Positions 51,201 through 60,100 of a DNA stretch of 64,000 nt are shown here, in pieces. The stretch lies in the NCBI GenBank assembly GCA_965279735.1, contig OZ257260.1, positions 434,001 to 498,000 on the forward strand, given 5' to 3'. Under the pieces are notes generated by a model. The model was not told where the DNA came from and made no database searches. It saw only the letters and a program-made list of their open reading frames with translations. The position numbers and the translations under genes were made by a program. Each line of letters starts with the position of its first letter. Position 1 is the first letter of the stretch. Source of the stretch: CAIUGU01 sp965279735 (GTDB taxonomy: Bacteria > Pseudomonadota > Gammaproteobacteria > Steroidobacterales > Steroidobacteraceae).

Positions 51201-54200
51201 GTACTGACCGTGACGTACACGCCTGCGGCGCCTGATACGACGCCTCCTGTCGTGACAGTCCAGGCACCGGCGAGTGGTGCCACAGGTGTAGCCACCACAA
51301 CTTCAGTTGTGGTTACGTTCAGCGAAGCCATGGATGCGGCAACGATCAGTGCTTCCACGATCGAGCTGCGCACGGCTGGGAATATCGTGGTCCCCGCAAC
51401 AGTTTCCTACAGCGGCAACGTGGCGACGCTCGCGCCGAATGCGGCGCTTGCTGCAAGTTCTGCCTATACGGTGCTCGTCAAGGGCGGCGCGGCAGACCCG
51501 CGCGTGAAAGACGTGGCGGGCAATGCGCTGGCAGCCAATTCATCGTGGTCGTTCACGACAGGCGGTGCAATCGGTGCGACGGTCAGCCTCTGGCCGAATA
51601 CGGCCACGCCTTCGATCATTACGGATTCCGATACGACTTCGGTTGAACTCGGTGTGAAGTTCCGCGCCGATGTGGCGGGTTACGTGACCGGCATCCGTTT
51701 CTACAAGGGTCCTTCAAACACTGGCGTACACACCGGCACGCTCTGGACGTCGAGCGGCCAGGCCCTTGCCACTGCCACGTTCAACAATGAAACGGCGTCC
51801 GGTTGGCAGCAGGTCAACTTCTCAACACCTGTCGCCATCGCGGCCAATACTGTCTATGTTGCGTCGTACCTGGCGCCAGTGGGGCGGTATTCATCAGACA
51901 GCAACTACTTTGCTGCCACCTTTGACAGCGGACTTTTGCATGCCCCGAGCAGTGCGACTGCAGGCGGCAATGGTGTCTACGCGTACAGCCCGGGCGGCAT
52001 CTTCCCGACCAATACGTACTCTGCGGCGAACTACTGGGTCGACGTGCTCTTCGCGACCAGTGTCGGCCCTGACAGCACGCCGCCCACGGTTGTAAGCACA
52101 ACACCCGCCAGCGGTGCGGTGAACATTGCAATCAATTCGGCATTGACGGTGAATTTCAATGAGCCGATGGATCCGGCCTCGATCAGCACGGCCAGCCTGG
52201 AGCTGCGCGCTCCAGGGAATGTGCTGATTCCTTCGACAGTCAGTTACACAGGCACCACGGCGACATTGGTTCCGACCACTGCGCTGGCGAATACCACCGT
52301 GTATTCGCTCACGGTGCGCGGTGGTACCACGGATCCTCGCGTCAAGGACGCTGCAGGGAATGCGCTTGCCACTAATGCAACATTCTCCTTCACTACGGCA
52401 GCAGCGGGCGGGCCTTGCAGCGCGAACCCGATCACCGCGGAAAATTGCCTTACCGGCAATCCGGCCAGTGAGTGGGATATCAGCGGCGCAGGCGATGCCT
52501 CGATTCAGGGCTACGCCACGCAGATCAGCGTCAATCGCGGTACCGCCGTTTCCTTCAAGGTGGATACCAATGCGACGAACTATCGCTTTGACATCTACCG
52601 TATGGGTTACTACGGCGGCTTGGGTGCCCGCAAGATCACCACGGTCAGTCCGACTGCGACTCTGCCCCAGAACCAGCCGAACTGCCTGACCCAGGCTTCG
52701 AGTGGTCTGATCGATTGCGGCAATTGGGGCGTGTCTGGTTCGTGGACCGTTCCGGCCAGCGCAACTTCTGGCATCTACTTCGCTAAGGTAGTCCGGGCAG
52801 ATACAGGCGGAGCGAGCCATATATTCTTCATCGTTCGCGACGATGCCAGCACTTCGGACATGGTATTCCAGACGTCCGACACAACCTGGCAGGCCTACAA
52901 CAACTACGGCGGCAACAGCCTGTATGTGGGTGGTCCTGCCACCAATCCGGGCCGGGCGTACAAGGTCAGCTACAACCGTCCCTTCGCCACGCGTGGCACC
53001 GACAGCGGCCAGGACTGGGTGTTCAACGCCGAGTACCCGATGGTCCGTTTCCTGGAATCCAACGGTTACAACGTCTCGTATATATCGGGAGTGGATACGG
53101 ATCGCAGCGGTGCATTGCTGCTCAATCACCGGGCGTTCATTTCCACCGGCCACGACGAGTACTGGTCGGGTCAGCAGCGCACCAATGTCGAAGCGGCTCG
53201 CGCTGCGGGTGTGAGCCTGGCGTTCTTCAGCGGCAACGAAGTCTTCTGGAAAACGCGCTGGGAAAACAGCATCGACACGTCCGCGACGGCCTATCGCACG
53301 CTGGTTTCGTATAAAGAAACCCATGCGGGTGCCAAGATTGATCCGTCGACTGAATGGACCGGCACCTGGCGCGATCCAAGGTTCAGCCCACCTTCGAACG
53401 GCGGCCGTCCAGAGAATGCGCTGACGGGCACGCTCTTCACGGTCAACGCGGGGACGTCAGGAATCGTCGTTCCGGAAGCCGAAGGCAAGATGCGCTTCTG
53501 GCGCTACACATCCATCGCGGGCTTGGGCACAGGTCAAACGGCAACACTGCCGGATGGAACATTGGGCTACGAATGGGATTCGGACCTGGACAATGGCTTC
53601 CGGCCGGCCGGCCTCATCCGGATGTCGAATACCACGGTGTCCGGCGTCGACAAGCTGCAGGACTATGGTTCAACCTACGCGACTGACACTGCGAACCATG
53701 CGTTGACCTTCTACAAGCATGCAAGCGGAGCACGGGTGTTTGGTGCCGGCACGGTCCAGTGGTCGTGGGGCCTCGATGCGAACCATGATCGGGCAGGTAC
53801 ACCTACCGACATCCGGATGCAGCAGGCAACGGTGAACCTGTTTGCTGACATGAACGTTCAGCCGGCTACGCTTCAGGCCGGATTGACGAGCTCGTCAGCG
53901 TCCACTGACGTGTCAGGCCCTGCCGTTACGGTTACGGCTCCGCTCGCAAATGCGACGGTGCCGATCAATGCCACCACGACCATTGTCGGTACCGCTATAG
54001 ACAGCGGTGGGGTTGTGGGTGGTGTGGAGGTCTCGGTGGACGGTGGTACCACGTGGCGAATGGCGACGGGCCGGACAGCCTGGAGCTTTAGCTGGACACC
54101 CACAACCGGCGGCGCCGCGACTGTCCAGATCCGTGCCGTTGACGACAGCGGCAACCTTGGGTCGGTCACAAATCTGAGTGTTACGGTGGCTGGATCAGCT

Positions 54201-56966
54201 TCTTGCCCATGTTCCATCTGGCCAGCAGCTCAATTACCCACTTCGGGTCCGGATCTCGACCCGAGTTCGGTAGAGCTGGGCACGCGCTTCCGTGCGAACA
54301 CCAACGGCTTCATTACTGCAGTCCGGTTCTACAAGAACTCGCTTGATACCGGTACGCATACGGGCACCTTGTGGTCGGCCACTGGTACGCAGCTTGGTAC
54401 TGTGACCTTCTCCGGGGAAACCGCCTCGGGTTGGCAGCAGGCTCCTCTACCGTCGCCGGTAGCGATCACGGCAAACACCTGGTACGTCGTTTCGTACCAC
54501 ACGAGTGCCGGTGCCTACACGGGAGAAGACAACTACTTCGCCGCCAGCGGCGTGACCAATGGCCCGCTGTACGCTGCTCAGGACGGTGAGGGTGGCGCGA
54601 ACGGCCTCTATGCCTATTCGTCCAGCGTGACCTTCCCGAACCAGACGTACAACAGCGAAAACTACTGGGTAGACGTTGTCTATACGACCAGCACGGGTCC
54701 AGATGCCACGGCTCCTGTAGTCACCATCACCACTCCTACCAACGCGACCACCCTTGCGTCTTCAACGACACCGTTGACGATCGGTGGCACAGCTTCCGAC
54801 GCAGTGGGCGTAACGCAGGTGACGTGGACTAATGACCGGGGCGGGTCTGGCACGGCGACGGGCACAACTGCCTGGTCAGTCAGCGGGATCACGCTGTTGT
54901 CGGGCGCAAACGTTCTTACCGTGACTGCGCGCGATGCAGCGGGCAATTCGAGCACGGACACGTTGACCGTGACCTACGCGCCGGATACGACGGCACCGGC
55001 AGTCACCATCACCACACCGACCAGTCAACCTACTTTCGTGGCGACTGGCGCTACAGTGGCGCTGGCCGGGTCGGCATCTGATGCAGTGGGCGTAACTCAG
55101 ATTAGTTGGGCCAACGATCGTGGTGGTAGCGGCACTGCCTCCGGAACCACTACATGGTCAGTTGCGAGCGTTACCGTTCTTACGGGTTCGAACGTGATTA
55201 CCGTGACAGCACGCGATGCGGCAGGGAACACGAGTACCGATACCTTGACGGTTACGTATGCGGGTGACACGACGGCTCCTGTCGTCACTATCACATCGCC
55301 AGTCAACACCGCGACACATAGCGTTGCCAATACTGTCGCCACATTGAATGTGGGCGGTTCGGCGTCGGATGCAGTTGGAGTGACGCAAGTCACCTGGGCG
55401 AATGATCGTGGCGGCAGCGGCACGGCAGCAGGTACTACTTCCTGGACGGTCGGCAACATTGCGTTACAGGTCGGTGCGAACGTGCTGACGATCACCGCGC
55501 GGGATGCTGCCGGTAACTTGAGCACGGACGTTCTGACGGTGACACGGGCGGCTGATACTACTGCCCCTGTAGTGACGATCACCTCGCCTGTGAGTGCAAC
55601 GACTTATTCAACAGCGCTTGCTTCGATGACTTTGGGCGGAACAGCGTCTGATGCTGTTGGCGTAACGCAGGTTACCTGGGTAAACAACCGGGGTGGCAGC
55701 GGCACGGCGACGGGTACAACGGCCTGGTCGGTTACCGGTGTCGCATTGTTGAGTGGCTCGAATATTCTGACCGTGACTGCGCGTGACGCGGCAGGCAATC
55801 AGAGCACCGATACGCTCACAGTGACGTATACGCCTGACACCATATCTCCAGTGGTGACGATTACCTCGCCTGTAAATGCGACGACGTATTCCACGGCTCT
55901 CGCTTCGATGACACTGGGGGGCACCGCTTCAGATGCTGTTGGCGTTACCCAGGTGACATGGTCCAGCAACCGGGGTGGCAGCGGTACGGCGACGGGTACA
56001 ACGAGCTGGTCAGCGGCCGGTGTCGCTCTCCTGAGCGGTTCCAATGTTCTGACCGTGACGGCGCGCGACGCAGCCGGCAATCAGAGCACCGACACGCTCA
56101 CAGTGACGTATACGCCTGACACGACGGCTCCTGTAGTCACGATCACATCGCCGGCTAATGCGGCGACCTTCTCGACCCTTGCCACGACGGTTACTTTGGG
56201 TGGCACTGCGTCCGATGCAGTGGGTGTTACGCAGGTTACCTGGACAAATAGTGCCGGCGGTAGCGGCACAGCTTCAGGCACGACGAGCTGGACAGTCAGC
56301 AGCGTCGCCCTGCAGCTGGGCTCGAACGTCTTGACGGTGACCGCGCGGGATGCGGCAGGCAACAGCAGTGTTGACACGATTACCGTTACCCGCACGGCTG
56401 ATACGACTGCGCCTGCAGTGACGATTTCTGTGCCAACCAATGCCGCGACTTTCTCGACTCAGGCTGCCACGCTTGCTTTCAGCGGCACTGCGTCTGATGC
56501 AGTAGGTGTCACGCAAGTAACCTGGACGAATAGCGCGGGCGGATCGGGCACTGCTACGGGAACCACCTCTTGGTCGATTGCAAGTATTGCCCTCGTCGTG
56601 GGCCTCAACAACATCACCATCACGGCGCGAGATGCGGCAGGCAACCTCGGTACCAGAGTGTTGGCGGTCACGCGTGCTGCGGACACGACGAACCCGGTCA
56701 TCACGATCACGGGGCCAACGAACCAATCCACCCACACCGTTTTGACTGGCACTTCATTGGCTTTGAGCGGCACCGCGTCGGACAACGTCGGCGTCACGCA
56801 GGTGACGTGGAGAAAGGGATCAGGTGCTGAAACGGTAGCAACCGGAACTACGTCCTGGTCAGCCACTGTGCCCCTCACTACGGGGTCGAATGTGTTCACG
56901 GTTACCGCGCGCGATGCCGCAGGCAGGACGAGCACCGATACGATCACCGTGACGAGGGTGTTTTAA
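48228..56966 (+). CDS. Giant secreted multidomain protein: deacetylase-like, DUF4082, dimethylformamidase-like and Ig repeats
   Basis: 2912 residues. The signal peptide ends near residue 36 (VVNA); an inner ATG at residue 18 is a possible start. A ThuA/amidotransferase-like fold (about 45-130) precedes a polysaccharide-deacetylase-like region (about 300-510; TGDDH, GLHVNTD, ERHHC). Next come Big_5 Ig domains (about 624-737, 1003-1111, 1283-1391), DUF4082-like lectin folds (about 738-904, 1117-1278, 1991-2155) and single Ig domains near 905-1000 and 1895-1988. A dimethylformamidase beta-subunit-like region spans about 1397-1886 (GHDEYWSG, GNEVFWKTRWE). Eight tandem Ig repeats (about 2158-2912) end the protein. 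There is no PEP-CTERM tail. It probably acts at the cell surface or in the matrix. Enzymatic activity is unproven. Confidence 0.88.
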   Translation: MLSKLPRFTEWLKVRILMTSFLLAIAFLGSTSVVNAADPNQGPGGPILVVTNGTTNFGRFYAEILRAEGLNSFAVADISAVNATLLASYDVVLLAKTALTSTQVTTLTNWVTAGGNLVAMDPDAQLYSLAGVASTGTSLPNAYLRIDTTNGIGNGIVGETMQFHGVASRVTLGTASALATLYSTAAVATTNPAVTLRSVGAAGGQVAFFAYDLATSIVYTRQGNPAWVGQERDGTAPLRSDDLFFGPSPSDPQANWVDLTKVAIPQADEQQRFLVKLIGSMNLDRKPLPRFWYLPRNTKAAVVMTGDDHANNGTVDRFDQLIANSPAGCSVDNWECLRGTSYIFTNTPITNAQVASYSALGFEVGLHVNTDCSNFTETSLAAIYDEQTAELLANLPSVPALRTERHHCIAWSGWAIAPKVQLARGIRLDTNYYYWPPGWVNNVPGQFTGSASPMRFADLDGSLIDVYQVVSQMTDESGQLYPYTIDTLLDRAIGPEEQYGVYTINAHTDVGVITESTTVIASALARGVPVVSAKQMLTWLDGRNGSSFGSLSFAANALNFSITPGAGATGLTSLVPRTSGSGRLVSTITRNGVDVPYEVVMVKGIEYASFPAVAGAYIANYALDTTAPTIVTRTPSAGATGVAIASSISVKFSESMDASSISSSSIELRTPTNTLVPATVSYDSFGFSASITPTSALQPQTTYTVIVKGGAADPRVKDAAGNALIANSTWAFTTLSLNCPCTIWPSSTTPTVASDSDNGSVNLGVKFRSDVNGYITGIRFYKGLTNTGTHNGYLWSAAGELLATATFANESQTGWQQVNFSSPVPVTANTVYVASYHAPSGGYAVNLNYFSGVSADNGVLHALENSAAGGNGLYVYGGAGQFPAQAFSASNYWVDVVFSPTASTTDTIPPTITIGSPTNAATYATNAASLVLSGSANDNLIVAQVTWSNDRGGSGTASGTSAWTVSGITLQTGVNVLTATASDASGNSSSDVLTVTYTPAAPDTTPPVVTVQAPASGATGVATTTSVVVTFSEAMDAATISASTIELRTAGNIVVPATVSYSGNVATLAPNAALAASSAYTVLVKGGAADPRVKDVAGNALAANSSWSFTTGGAIGATVSLWPNTATPSIITDSDTTSVELGVKFRADVAGYVTGIRFYKGPSNTGVHTGTLWTSSGQALATATFNNETASGWQQVNFSTPVAIAANTVYVASYLAPVGRYSSDSNYFAATFDSGLLHAPSSATAGGNGVYAYSPGGIFPTNTYSAANYWVDVLFATSVGPDSTPPTVVSTTPASGAVNIAINSALTVNFNEPMDPASISTASLELRAPGNVLIPSTVSYTGTTATLVPTTALANTTVYSLTVRGGTTDPRVKDAAGNALATNATFSFTTAAAGGPCSANPITAENCLTGNPASEWDISGAGDASIQGYATQISVNRGTAVSFKVDTNATNYRFDIYRMGYYGGLGARKITTVSPTATLPQNQPNCLTQASSGLIDCGNWGVSGSWTVPASATSGIYFAKVVRADTGGASHIFFIVRDDASTSDMVFQTSDTTWQAYNNYGGNSLYVGGPATNPGRAYKVSYNRPFATRGTDSGQDWVFNAEYPMVRFLESNGYNVSYISGVDTDRSGALLLNHRAFISTGHDEYWSGQQRTNVEAARAAGVSLAFFSGNEVFWKTRWENSIDTSATAYRTLVSYKETHAGAKIDPSTEWTGTWRDPRFSPPSNGGRPENALTGTLFTVNAGTSGIVVPEAEGKMRFWRYTSIAGLGTGQTATLPDGTLGYEWDSDLDNGFRPAGLIRMSNTTVSGVDKLQDYGSTYATDTANHALTFYKHASGARVFGAGTVQWSWGLDANHDRAGTPTDIRMQQATVNLFADMNVQPATLQAGLTSSSASTDVSGPAVTVTAPLANATVPINATTTIVGTAIDSGGVVGGVEVSVDGGTTWRMATGRTAWSFSWTPTTGGAATVQIRAVDDSGNLGSVTNLSVTVAGSASCPCSIWPAAQLPTSGPDLDPSSVELGTRFRANTNGFITAVRFYKNSLDTGTHTGTLWSATGTQLGTVTFSGETASGWQQAPLPSPVAITANTWYVVSYHTSAGAYTGEDNYFAASGVTNGPLYAAQDGEGGANGLYAYSSSVTFPNQTYNSENYWVDVVYTTSTGPDATAPVVTITTPTNATTLASSTTPLTIGGTASDAVGVTQVTWTNDRGGSGTATGTTAWSVSGITLLSGANVLTVTARDAAGNSSTDTLTVTYAPDTTAPAVTITTPTSQPTFVATGATVALAGSASDAVGVTQISWANDRGGSGTASGTTTWSVASVTVLTGSNVITVTARDAAGNTSTDTLTVTYAGDTTAPVVTITSPVNTATHSVANTVATLNVGGSASDAVGVTQVTWANDRGGSGTAAGTTSWTVGNIALQVGANVLTITARDAAGNLSTDVLTVTRAADTTAPVVTITSPVSATTYSTALASMTLGGTASDAVGVTQVTWVNNRGGSGTATGTTAWSVTGVALLSGSNILTVTARDAAGNQSTDTLTVTYTPDTISPVVTITSPVNATTYSTALASMTLGGTASDAVGVTQVTWSSNRGGSGTATGTTSWSAAGVALLSGSNVLTVTARDAAGNQSTDTLTVTYTPDTTAPVVTITSPANAATFSTLATTVTLGGTASDAVGVTQVTWTNSAGGSGTASGTTSWTVSSVALQLGSNVLTVTARDAAGNSSVDTITVTRTADTTAPAVTISVPTNAATFSTQAATLAFSGTASDAVGVTQVTWTNSAGGSGTATGTTSWSIASIALVVGLNNITITARDAAGNLGTRVLAVTRAADTTNPVITITGPTNQSTHTVLTGTSLALSGTASDNVGVTQVTWRKGSGAETVATGTTSWSATVPLTTGSNVFTVTARDAAGRTSTDTITVTRVF
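54700..56960 (+). repeat. Eight tandem Ig-like repeat units of about 280-285 bp
   Basis: Each unit encodes about 93-96 residues starting with DTTAPVVTI or a close variant, followed by DAVGVTQVTW and TARDAAGN. Units begin near 54705, 54985, 55267, 55555, 55834, 56113, 56400 and 56685. The units starting near 55555 and 55834 are nearly identical in protein sequence, which suggests recent duplication or gene conversion. Copy number may vary between strains. Confidence 0.88.
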
Positions 56967-57098
56967 CTGACGAGGTATTCCTGAGGAATATCGTGCAAGA
57001 ACATCGGATCATGCTGGACACATGATCTGTTGTAGGGATTGCCGGGACTGGAACAAACAGACGGTCCGGGCGATCGAGATCCAGAAGGGTCAGGTGAC

Positions 57099-57130
57099 GG
57101 GGTTGAGGCGCCAGGCAGTGCCTCAACCCC
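57099..57130. repeat. Perfect 11-bp hairpin between the convergent giant genes
   Basis: GGGGTTGAGGC (57099-57109) and GCCTCAACCCC (57120-57130) pair perfectly with a 10-base loop. It lies 9 bases beyond the stop codon of the minus-strand gene. There is no T-run on either side, so termination would have to be Rho-assisted or the stem may protect the 3' ends. Confidence 0.5.
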
Positions 57131-57139
57131 TGAATCCTG

Positions 57140-60100
57140 CTACGGCACAATCTCGACTGCAGCGAAGTTCCACCTGTCACCGGTGGGTGCTGTGTCGTTC
57201 AGTCTAATGGCAGTGCCTGTTGCAGCCACCGGTACAGACCAAGCCTGTACCCAGAACGTGTCTCCAACCGCGGAATTTACCCATTGATGCACCATGGTCT
57301 GCGTTGCAGGCAAGGTTCTCGCAACTGCCCGGTCCCAATCGTTCCCCACCCCATACACGAGGGCATTCGCTTTGGTGGTCGTCAGCGACACCGCCGGAGC
57401 GCCTGTTGAGGCGTTTGCAGTAGCCGACGCTCCGACTCCGCTCGCGTTTCTGAAAGTGACTACGGTCAACGACTGCGGGTATCCGGCTATAGCCGGCGTA
57501 GAAGTGACTGTGGCATTCGCAAGTACGTTAGTGGCAATCGCCCGCCATATCTCGGAGCTGCCGCGTTGGGTATTGACCCGCCTGACAAGCGTCCAGGTAA
57601 GGCCAGCGCCAGAAACGGTCAGTGACTGGGTCCCAGAGCTTGGTCCATCAGACGCCACGAACGCGACCAAGAGCTCGTTCGCCGCTACCGTAGTAAAGGC
57701 TGCTGTCGTGCGTGTGCCAGAACCATCTGAGAACACGCTCTTGTCGATCGTAGGTGAGCCACCTACGGATCCGGAAGAAACAACAAGATTCACAGCGCTG
57801 CCGGCAGCAGCCTGGGTGCCGGCAGCCGGGTTTTGAGTAATCACGGTATTGATCGGCAATGTACTTGACTGGGTCGTGACCGCCCCAACCACCAGGCTCG
57901 CACCGGTGATCTGGGTCTGCGCCGCTGTCTGCGTCTGACCCACCACACCGGGGACAACGACGAGTTGCACGCCGGAAGAGATCACAAGATTCACTGCACT
58001 ACCGGCCGCTATCTGGACGCCTGCAGCTGGGCTCTGGCTGATTACAGTATTCACAGGCAACGTACTCGGCTGACTCGTTACCGTACCCATTGCGAGGGTG
58101 ACGCCGGTTATCTGGGCTTGCGCCGCTGCCTGCGTCTGGCCCACAACGTTGGGGACATTCACCAGCTGTGGTCCCGACGAAACGATGAGGTTGACTGCAC
58201 TTCCCGCCGCAGTTTGCGAGCCGGCCAATGGACTCTGCGTAATCACGGTGTTGATCGCCAACGTACTGGGTTGCGTCCCTACAGTGCCAACGAGCAGGTT
58301 GGCTTGAGTGATCTGCGACTGGGCAGCTGTCAGGGCCTGTCCCGTCACGTTGGGAACGGCAACCAGCTGTGGACCAGAAGATATGATCAGATTGATGGCG
58401 CTGCCAGGCGCAACTTGAGTGCTGGCAGAGGGGCTTTGGCTGATCACGGTATTCGTCGGCAGCAGGCTGGCCTGACTCGTTACCGTGCCCACCACGAGAT
58501 TGGCTGCAGTGATCTGCTGCTGTGCGGACGTGAGCATTTGGCTGACAACGTTCGGTGCAGAAATCGGCGCTCCGGGCGAAGTGATCTCGACAGCAACCAG
58601 ATTCCACCGGTCGGATGCAGGTGAAGGGTCAGCCAGCTGTACGACTGTGCCGGCATTCTCGACGGGCAAAGTCCGCTTCTGGACCCAGAACGTATCGCCC
58701 GCGCTTGAATCCACCCATTCGTGCACGATCGATTGGCCCGTGCCCACAGTTCTTGATACAGCACGATCCCAGTCATTACCTATGCCGTACACCAGAGAGC
58801 CTGGACTGGTTGTCGTCAAGGAAACATTCGGAACTCCGATGCCGCTCGCTGCTCCGAAAGCGCCGGTGCCGCCAGCGCCTGCGAAAGCGATCACGCTGAG
58901 GGACTGGCTATATCCTGTGCGACTCGGCGTTGAAGTCACGGTTGCATTGGTCAGTTTTCCTGAAGCAGTGGCTTTCCATATCTCAGAGGTTCCAGGCTGC
59001 GTATTCATTCGTGCTACCAGGGTCCAGACCAGGCCTCCTCCTGTGATGCTCAGGGTCTGTCCTCCGGATCTTGGACCATCTGCCGCTGCAAACGCTAGCA
59101 GCAGGGTGCCTGCGGTTGTCGTGGTGATGGGTGGCGATGTTCTCGCGCCACTTCCATCCGAGAAAGCCATGTTCTCCACAGCCAAGCCGCCTGCGACGAC
59201 CGCGGATGCCTGACTCGATGCTTCACCGGGGTTTCCGCTCGCGTCGACTGCCACCACGCGGTAGTAGTAAACGCCGCCAGACAGCGAGCTATCGGAGTAA
59301 GTCGGCGCGGATGCTTGCCCGATCAAACTGGATGCACCCACCGCAAAGCCATTCGTGGTGGAGCGGTAGACGCGATAACTTGCAGTTGCAGGGCCACTCG
59401 TGGGAGCAGCCCACGTCAGGCTGACAGTGTTCCCGGAAACCGTTGCAGCCAGACTGGCCGGCGCCGGTGGCAGAGTAGGGGAGGACACCACAATTGAAAC
59501 AGTGTTCGAAGTGGTCCGAGCACCTCGGTCATCCACCGCCACCGCACTGAGGACGTGGTTTCCTGCGACGGCTGCCCATGTGAACCGATAGGGAGCAGCA
59601 GAAGAGGTCGCCAGAACGGTGCCATTGCCAAGGAACTCGACGTGGTCGATGGAGCCGTCACTGTCGCTCGCTGTTGCAGCCAGAGTGAAAGAGATGGGTG
59701 TTACGTAGTTTCCGGGTGCTGCACCGCTGAAAATGATTGTGGGTGGCGTGTTGCCGGTCGCAGGTGCCCCACTGATTCGAAGTTGAGTGCCGGCATCGTG
59801 CCGTACGCGCATCACTCCAGTGGAGCTGTCGAACGACCACCCTTGCTGCGCAAGCGTGCTTGTATTTGGCAGGAGGACGCCGTCAGCCGTAACGCTTTGG
59901 GGAGCGAAATTCAGCCTCAGAACTTCCTGTGCAGAAGGGTCGAATACTTGGTACGTAATCTCCGTGGCGCCATACTGAATGCTCCGAACGACAGACGTGG
60001 AGCGAAGTAGATGCGATTGCGTTTGCGGCGCCCACTCTGGCACCGAACCGAGACTTTCCATGAAGTGCTTGATGTAGTCGCCGTACCCGTCAGTCCACCA

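Noticed and set aside
53291..53488. Minus-strand frame within the dimethylformamidase-like region
   Set aside because: No ribosome-binding site or family match; the plus-strand gene accounts for the sequence.
50277..56947. Many Val/Pro/Thr-rich minus-strand frames opposite the Ig repeats
   Set aside because: They mirror the Ig repeat period and have no start signals; antisense artefacts of a repetitive gene.
54700..56960. Ig repeat block considered as an RTX or type I secretion adhesin
   Set aside because: No Gly/Asp-rich calcium repeats or C-terminal type I secretion signal are visible, and an N-terminal signal peptide is present.
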